DNA from: Progne subis subis
Taxonomy: Eukaryota; Chordata; Aves; Passeriformes; Hirundinidae
DNA length: 64,000 nucleotides
Direction of reading: 5' to 3'
NCBI GenBank assembly: GCA_022316685.1
Contig: JAKJHU010001082.1
Coordinates: forward strand, 1-64,000
The translations under genes were made by a program, and so were the position numbers. The notes below the pieces were generated by a model that saw only the letters and a list, made by a program, of their open reading frames with translations, had not been told where the DNA came from and searched no databases. This document shows positions 57,141-64,000 of this stretch, one piece after another (positions within the stretch are counted from its first letter, which is position 1; each line of letters opens with the position of its first letter).

Positions 57141-57812
57141 TGTCCTTGGGTAACTTTATGATGTTTGTATCCCCAATCGTCCCTTCTGTTTGTGCTGTAT
57201 ATTGAGTCCTGTGCCTTTCAGACTGGTTCTAAGAGCAAGGAGAAGCGCAGAGTTTGTTTTGAGAAAACTGCCTGACTCCTCCACATTCTTCTGCGGACGG
57301 GGTGTTCAGCGGAGGCTTGGAGAGACTGCAGGACAGAGATTTATTTTTTTTTTTTTTTTGCTTTTAGTTAGTTTTCAGCTAGCTAAGGCAGAGAAGTTCC
57401 CCTGGACTGTTTTTTTTTCCCTTTTTCTTGGAACTGTTTAAACCTGCTCTAGACTGAAAACCCAGGGGAGCACTGGGGGCTGCAGCTGCGGCCCACCGGG
57501 GCCTGGAGCTCGGCATTTTCCAGCAGCGCCGGAGGGACTGGGACTGAGGAGAGACTGAGAGAGAGCCGAGCTACACCCACGGCAAGGACTTTCTCAATTT
57601 GCCATCTCACTTCAGAAGAGGTTTTATTGTTTCATATTATTCATTCTTTATACTTGTATGCACTTTATTTGTTTAGTAAAATAGTTTTTTTCCCACTTTT
57701 CTCCAAAGAGGTTTTTTTTTCGGACTGGTTGGAGGGAGAGGCCACTTGGGTTTGCTTCCCAGAGGGATCCTATACAGGAGTTTTCCCCCAAATTTGTCTC
57801 CAAACCAGGACA
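57141..57812 (+). repeat. LTR, same family as 8929-9572
   Basis: It starts TGTCCTTGGGTAAC, contains ATCCCCAATCGTCC near 57169, a T run at 57344-57359, GGAACTGTTT near 57430 and ends AAACCAGGACA at 57812. No target duplication is evident; it directly abuts the module 4 LTR. Confidence 0.7.
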
Positions 57813-60800
57813 AGCACAAACACATTTTTTTTACAATAGCCCCTCACCTCTACTTTTTCTGCAAAGCAGACTGGGTGCTGAATGCCTCCCACGCATGAAT
57901 TAGAGACCAATTGGCCAAAATTTCTCTTTCTTGCCTCCAGTCCAGCTTTAGCCATGACTGCACCCTCAGAAACCATAGGGCAATGGAAGAATTTATCCTC
58001 TTAGCAGCATTAATGCAAGACCATTGTTGATGAATTTTATATTCTAATTAATCCCTGGTCCCCAGGGATGCTCCAGAGTTACCTGGCTGTTCAGAGGTGT
58101 CCCAGCTCCTTCAAACACGACAGCAAGCACCAGCCAGGACATCTCATTTCACGGCCCATGGCAGCAGAAACGCACTGCTGCAAGGCTCTGATGCCAGTGG
58201 GCACACTACAGAGCAGATAATCCTCGCCAGGGCTTGGAGGAGGAGTTCTGCCTTGAACTCACCTGAAGCTGATCAATAGCTGCACCCACAAAACTGGTTT
58301 TGTTGGTGCCCATCAGAAATAAGGAGAAGGATTTCTCACGTGAAGGAACTCCTGCCGACCGTGAGCTATTTGAAACTCGTGTCCTTGTCCCTTTCCCAGG
58401 TCTGCTGTGTGAGGAGCCACCTCCAGAGCGCTGCCAGACACCCTGGGGCCACCAGCCCCTTGCTGGAAGGCTCCCAGCCAGGTGCTGCCAGCTCTGCCTG
58501 TGCTGGGGATGTCACCTGCTGTACACACACCTCATCAAAGCCTTGTAAACCCCAGGCACTGCAGTGGTGTGTGTGCATTACTATCAAGATATGTCACTGC
58601 TTCCATAATAAAATTCTTTCAGCGGGTTGTAAGTCAGGTATAAAACTCTCCTTGGGCTAAAACTTGGCGCACTGCACATGTGCAAACACACTCACACAGC
58701 CTGCTTCTGGGAAGGAGAGACATTGTGCATTACTTCTGAGTTCTGGCACGGGGGAAGAGGGTTTTTTCAGGGGGTGTTCTCGCAGGGAGAAGCCGCAGAG
58801 CTCCCACAAGGCCAGTGGGGACAGCAGAAAACTGCTGGAAGTGGGACAGCCACAAACCTGCCCTTCACTGCCATGCCAGCCTCCTCCTTTCCACCTCCCA
58901 GCTCCGGGAAAGGGGGATGGAGGGCATCTTCTCTCTCTTTGCGGTGGTTAGGGGAAGGTTGCCTGTCTTCCCAAGCTCCTTCTGAAACTCGGAGGGTACA
59001 GGGACACTTCAGAGCCCGATGCATCTGCCGCTTCAAGGGAGAGTCCTTGGAAGCTCACCGGGGCTAAACCATCCTTTGCAAGAGCTTGGATGCTGCTATT
59101 ACTGCAAACTGCAGAGGGAGAACGTGTTAGCAGTGCCAGGAGTGTCCTGGGACATGACTGCAAAGAGTGCAAGTCGCAGGGCTCACAGGCGTCCCTCCTG
59201 CGGGGCCCTGCGAGCTCGGCAGAAGGTGAAATCGTGCTGCTGGCAGCTGCATCCACAGTGCTAGTACTGTTAGTGGGAAGAGGGGAGGGATTTTTAAGAA
59301 GCATCAAGAAAAAAGGAGCCTCCTGCTGTCTCTTGAAACCTGAACAAGCTCTGTGTGGGGCTAGAGACTCCCAGCAGCAGAGTGGGGGCACTGCCTGGTG
59401 TAACCACAGCATCCTTCAGATCGGCCGCAGCTGCCGGTGTTTGTACCCTTGACCTTTTGTAATAAACAGTAAGGACATTTCCTTCGTGCTTACTTCACAA
59501 GTCTATTAAGGAACACACCAAACTCAAGGCACTCATTTGCTGTGACGCTTTGTTCCCTGAATAACACAACACTCCACCTTTGTGTCAGTGTTCCTCTGGT
59601 TTGCTGGGTCAAAATCCACGTCTGGCCCGAGGGAGGTGAGTCATTTCCCCGGGTGCTTCCACTCGTGCTGCAGCTGCAGCCCCCAGGATGATCAACATAC
59701 AGAAAGAACATGAGAACTATAACAACCTATTACCATAGAATCAGGTAATAAAAAGGCGAGTGTGATTAACAGTAAGGGTATTCTTATTTCATCTCATGCA
59801 ACTATACTTAGTGATATCAGTGGTTGGAGCGTTGCTATCCATCCTCCCAACTGGAAATGATCTGGTTACACCATGTGCACTCAGGAAAACGTAACACCTC
59901 CATCTTTTCAGGAGTAGGCAGCACCAGGACCTCAGTGGCTGTTTCACACAGCAGACCTGAGCACACAGCTTGCTCCAGCTCCAAGCAACAGGCTGATCCC
60001 AGCCTAAGAACTCCTGAAGCTAAAGTATTAGAAATATCATTACAACAGGACCTCTGATGGCTATCATGAGATAATCACCACACATCTGGATTTTTAAGAC
60101 ACGGGGCACAGTCTGGTGCTTTCCAGTCCCCGGTGACATGACCTAATAGCAACACACCCCTGGAGCTGCGCTGATGGAGAGCTCTGTGCTGGGGAAGGAT
60201 GGCGCCGCTGGGCTGGGACAGCACGCAGCCAGCAGCTCGTGGCTGTGGTTTACACAAAGCAGTTGTGTCTTGGAAACAGATTTCTTTCCTTCAGCGGTAG
60301 GGAGCCAGAAGATGCACGGAGCAGCAGCAGAACAGAGAACATCTTGGTGCAAAGCAGGAGCCTTCCGGCGCAGAGTGCTCCCGTGGTGGCTTTTGAAATG
60401 AAGAGGTGTAGTGAATGTGGAGGGGTAAATGAGGCAGAAAATCTTTTGCTGTACGAATGAACTCCCTACTATTTGTGTTGAAGAGGTTCCAGGGATGTTG
60501 CTCTGGAGCTGGGCTCCTTCTGGGCAAATAATTCTTCCCAAATGGAGGTGGTGCCACGTTTCATTCCCTGGCCCTGCCTGTCACTATCTGGCCTTTCCTC
60601 AAAAGCTCCGGCTTCAGTCCCAATCCTCTGCCTTCTGAGCAGCAGCAGCAAAATTAAAATGGTCCTTATCATTTAAATCAATGATTTGACTATTTTAATA
60701 ACTGATTAAATCAGCTCCCTCCTGATCTAATGGTGTTGGTGTCTGGGAACAGTGCAACCAGGACCAAGGTGCTGAGCACAGGCTGCAAAACCTGCTGCAA

Positions 60801-61270
60801 ACACTCAGGTAGTTCCATCCCCCCGTTTTCCTCATGCTCCTCCTGCACCTGTGGCTGGGTGAGCCAGGCTGTGTTTGCCCTTTGAGCAGAGATGAATTTT
60901 AGGGGATCAGCTGCCTAATGGCAAGGAGGTGCCAAACTCTTTGGGTCACTGGTGTCCTCTGCCTGCCCTGCAATTCATGGCCACAAACCATTTCTCTCGC
61001 CTCTTATTTCTTCTCCCTCTGCCACTACTTCAGCTTCTCAACCCTTTTCCTTTTTCTCCTCCCCTCTGGATGTGGCAGAATCTTCTGTTCCCTTCCCAAA
61101 GGAAGGGCTCATTTCCTTCTCCACTTTTCACACCTGGTTTTATTTCTTCCATGTTCTGGAAGATGCACTGGAGGATGGACATGGATGGATGGACATCATG
61201 GATGAAGGATGGACATCAGAGAGTGACCCAAGTTATTTACACAAGAGAAATTAGGTTCGGTTATCACTGG
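57813..61270. other. 3.4 kb without a recognisable gene
   Basis: Unique, moderately GC sequence. Small open frames on both strands have no domain I recognise. AATAAA sites at 58607 and 59461 are isolated. It appears to be ordinary flanking DNA outside the repeat domain. Confidence 0.5.
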
Positions 61271-61274
61271 CTGG

Positions 61275-61655
61275 TTTAGAATCATGAATCATAGAACCCT
61301 AAAGGCTGGGAAAGGCTTTTACAATCATCCAAAACATCATCCACCACCACCACCTTGTTCACCACTAAACCAAGTGCCATATCAACGTGTCTTTTGAACA
61401 CTTCAGGCATGCTGACTCCACCACTGCCCTGGGCAACCTGTTACAATGCTCTGCAGCCTTGTTCCATGGAGAAATTTTCCCCAATTTCCAAATTTGAGGC
61501 CAAATTAAATTTGCAAGTTGAGGCCATTTCCTCTTGTCCTGTTCCTTGTTTTTGGGATCAGAGCCCCACTTGGCTCCACCCTCCTGTCAGGGAGTTGTGG
61601 AGAGCAGAAGGTTCTCCCTGAGCCTCCTTTTCTCCAGGCTGAACAACCACAGTTG
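61275..61655 (-). mobile_element. CR1 3'-end fragment, antisense
   Basis: It begins with GAATCATAGAACCCTAAAGG at the 3' tail and runs through the familiar CR1 3' region (ACCAAGTGCCATATCAA, CTCCTTTTCTCCAGGCTGAA), clearly diverged from the copy at 10058. Confidence 0.85.
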
Positions 61656-63763
61656 GAGCTGACTCAGAGGAACCAACAGATCTGTTTTAGGCTCTGCTAG
61701 ATGATTCCTGGCTGCTCTTAGTCAGTAAAACCATAAAACAAATCAGATATGCCCAGCAGCTCAGCATGGTGAGTTGTGCTAGGAAAGAGCCCTCTCCCAG
61801 ACCCCAAGGGCACAAGCACCAGCATCAGATTCTGCCTGGGAAAACCACTGTGAATTCCTCCCTCAGCTTCTGCAGCTGAAAGAAGAAATGACCCACAACA
61901 ACCAAATCTTCACACGGGGCACATTTTTTCTCCTACTGTTTCCAAACAAAAAGCAAACATAAACAGTGAGAAATTATTCCATCTCTACGAATGAGTGGCA
62001 GCATGAGAACATCAGCAATGTGTTAAGAGAAAATCTGCCTGGTACACTGAATTACGCTTTTCCTGGAGTGAAGCAAGAACCCTTGTGATTGTAAAACTCC
62101 CTTTCCAGGCTGAGAAATTGTTTTCATTAAGTATTAAATATATATATAATATTCCAAAAATGAGCCAGGAAAGCAGTGGTAATAATTCCTCCCCAATGCC
62201 TCTGAAATTAGCCACACTTTGCCATTTTTTTTATTTTGGAGTGCATGTATACGCAATAATTGCAAACATATCCCCGTGGCAGACGTGTGCAATGCGTGCT
62301 GCGCTGCCCAGCCGCTGCCTCTGTCCGTGCCAGGACCTGCTGCTGCACACCCAGGGGCTGCAGGCTGGGCAGGGCTGGGCCGTGGGGGCTGCTCCCCTGC
62401 GTGGCCTCCCCTCCACATCCCTGCCAGAAGCCGTGGGCAACTGCCCGCGGCCACCAAGTGCGCTCGGAACCGACCGCTGCTGCTGGAGGTCTTGGTGCTG
62501 AGGCCCCGAATCATCTCTCACTCGGTCCGTGCTCCCAAAAAAAGGAGGAGCGGGGCCTCAGTGGCCTAAAGAGCTGCCCACGGAACCAGGGGGACCTGGA
62601 CGAGGGGCACTGCAGAAGTGGCACGGGAGGACATCCAGGCAGGCTGCGGGGGGCTGAGGCTGGGCCGATGGAAAATCCGCAGTGGGAAGGAAACAACACA
62701 GCCTCTGGTATTTTGAAACACAGCTAAAGTTTTTCTGACTATGAGTCACCAATGGTAGGCTGTGAAATTCCTGATACCCATCTGGCCCTTGGGGCTGAGC
62801 CACGATGAAGCTCAGGAAGGAGACCTGGGAGAGATCCTGGAGTTAGCCGGGGTCCCCAGTGTCACTGCAGAGCCCTGGGCTGGGATCCCACCCCCCAAAC
62901 ACAAGGCCAGGAGGGATGCTGCAGCAGTGCCTGCGCCAGGAGCCTCCTTGGGAAGCAGCAGCCACATGCAGCGATTCTCAATTCTCTCGGCACCACAAGG
63001 TGAGCAGGAGGAGTTTGGCTTCAGCAGACACATACCCTGAGCCAGCCCAGCCTCATGCTGGGCCAGGGAGAGCAGGAGAGCACAGAGTGCCAGGGAGAGA
63101 GGCCCAAGGCGGGTGTCTCAGCAGCAGGAGCAGCGCTGCTTGCTGCAGGCTGGGCACCAGCCCTGCAGGGCTCTCTCAGCCCAGCTGAGAGGAATGCCTC
63201 AGGCAATAGCCAGGGAGCAGCAGCCCCGGGGGCTGCAGACCCCCCCTCCACTGTCCCTGCAGCCAAGGACCAGGAAAAGAAAGCAAACAGCAGTGGAGCA
63301 GAGTGTTTTCTTTCCATTACGAGGCCCACAGGACAGCAAGCTGTTGTGTATAAAGCTGTCAGTACAGAGACAGGAGTGACCCAATGGTCGCAGCTGCTCT
63401 GGGAGCCCTTTGCAGAGCAAGCTGTGTGCAGGGCCAGCATGGTGTGGGCAGGCAGGAGCCCAGGCAGGGGCTGCTGTGACCAGCGGCGGGGCCCCGAGGG
63501 GCTGGGGGAGCCCGTGCTGAGCGTCCCTGGGCTGAGGGCACATTTCCTTCACTGGGATCACCTGGGCCTGCACCTCCTCCAGTGGCAGGGCCCCAAAAAG
63601 AGCAAGCATCAAAAGCATCTCCAGGGGCACAGCCTGAGCAGCAACGTCAGCAGGCAAAACAAAGGTTTGTTCAGCCATGGCCATTTCATGAAGACAAACA
63701 TTTACAATCAAGGCAGTCCATTAGTACAGATGGGGGTGCACTCTGGGGATACAGCTAAGGCCA
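61656..63763. other. 2.1 kb without a recognisable gene
   Basis: A 255-codon ATG frame at 63055-63822 and an antisense 170-codon frame at 63711-63199 overlap. Neither shows a domain, and the former runs into the terminal tandem repeat. I call neither a gene, though a 3' exon cannot be excluded. Confidence 0.4.
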
Positions 63764-64000
63764 TGAGGTCAGAGCAGGCTCTGAGGTCACAGCAGTGCTC
63801 TGAGGTCACAGCAGTGCTCTGAGGGTCACAGCAGGCTCTGAGGCACAGCAGGCTCGAGGTCACAGCAGTGCTCTGAGGTCACAGCAGTGCTCTGAGGTCA
63901 CAGCAGTGATCTGAGGTCACAGCAGGGCTCTGAGGTCACAGCAGTGCTCTGAGGTCACAGCAGTGCTCTGAGGTCACAGCAGTGCTCTGAGGTCACAGTA
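63764..64000. repeat. 19-bp tandem repeat reaching the window edge
   Basis: Units of CTCTGAGGTCACAGCAGTG repeat about twelve times, with small deletions near 63800-63860. The array continues past the window. Confidence 0.95.

Noticed and set aside
63055..63822. 255-codon ATG frame near the window end
   Set aside because: No recognised domain; the end lies in the 19-bp tandem repeat and an opposite-strand frame overlaps. A real exon cannot be excluded.

Overview
The window is vertebrate nuclear DNA from a bird, almost certainly a passerine. Three kinds of sequence point there: a long CR1 LINE with an SGNH-type ORF1; endogenous retroviruses (ERVs) of bird-type mosaic design, including an alpharetrovirus-like gag joined to a gamma-type env behind a tRNA-Phe primer site; and four copies of the songbird-expanded C2H2 zinc-finger family whose coding sequence opens [10 protein letters not shown]. 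No bacterial gene, CRISPR array, tRNA or rRNA gene was seen. Retroelement and satellite density is very high, as in a sex-chromosome, microchromosome or satellite-rich scaffold, but the sequence cannot say which.

Layout. 1-6445: an ERV-L-like provirus (5' LTR cut by the window edge) with a tRNA-Lys1,2 primer site, broken gag and pro-pol, and no env. 6446-9572: an antisense gammaretrovirus-like gag-pro fragment, then a sense LTR of another family. 10058-14240: an antisense, nearly full-length CR1. 14290-57140: a large repeat domain built from four copies of one module in orientations + (about 16.7-24.5 kb), - (28.95-35.1 kb), - (40.08-45.0 kb) and + (49.4-57.1 kb).

Read in gene direction, a full module holds: minisatellites; a CpG-rich promoter with an NRF-1-like palindrome and a YY1-like site; a 16-nt first exon and a 79-nt second exon that together match the start of a RAB4-type small GTPase, with phases that fit; pyrimidine-rich intron; more minisatellite; a conserved 0.55 kb block; CCCAGT minisatellite; a two-exon zinc-finger gene with 10-12 fingers; and, in three of four modules, an antisense LTR. 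The finger genes at 22056-23465 and 42438-41111 are open. Those at 30369-29043 and 54600-56096 are broken by frameshifts, the former also by loss of its ATG. The open copy at 42438-41111 is in the one module whose RAB4-like promoter has been cut away.

Between modules lie a TgERV-F-like provirus with pol deleted (35298-38717), an env remnant with its 3' LTR (38990-40571), more LTR fragments, a 170-bp repeat family on both sides, and a separate CpG promoter-like segment (26780-27010). 57813-63760 has no recognisable gene apart from a CR1 fragment. The window ends in a 19-bp tandem repeat.

The most interesting reading, which is inference, is that the RAB4-like promoter and leader exons were joined to a zinc-finger gene and then amplified with it by inverted duplication. 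The array sits among the kinds of retroelement that such zinc-finger proteins may recognise.
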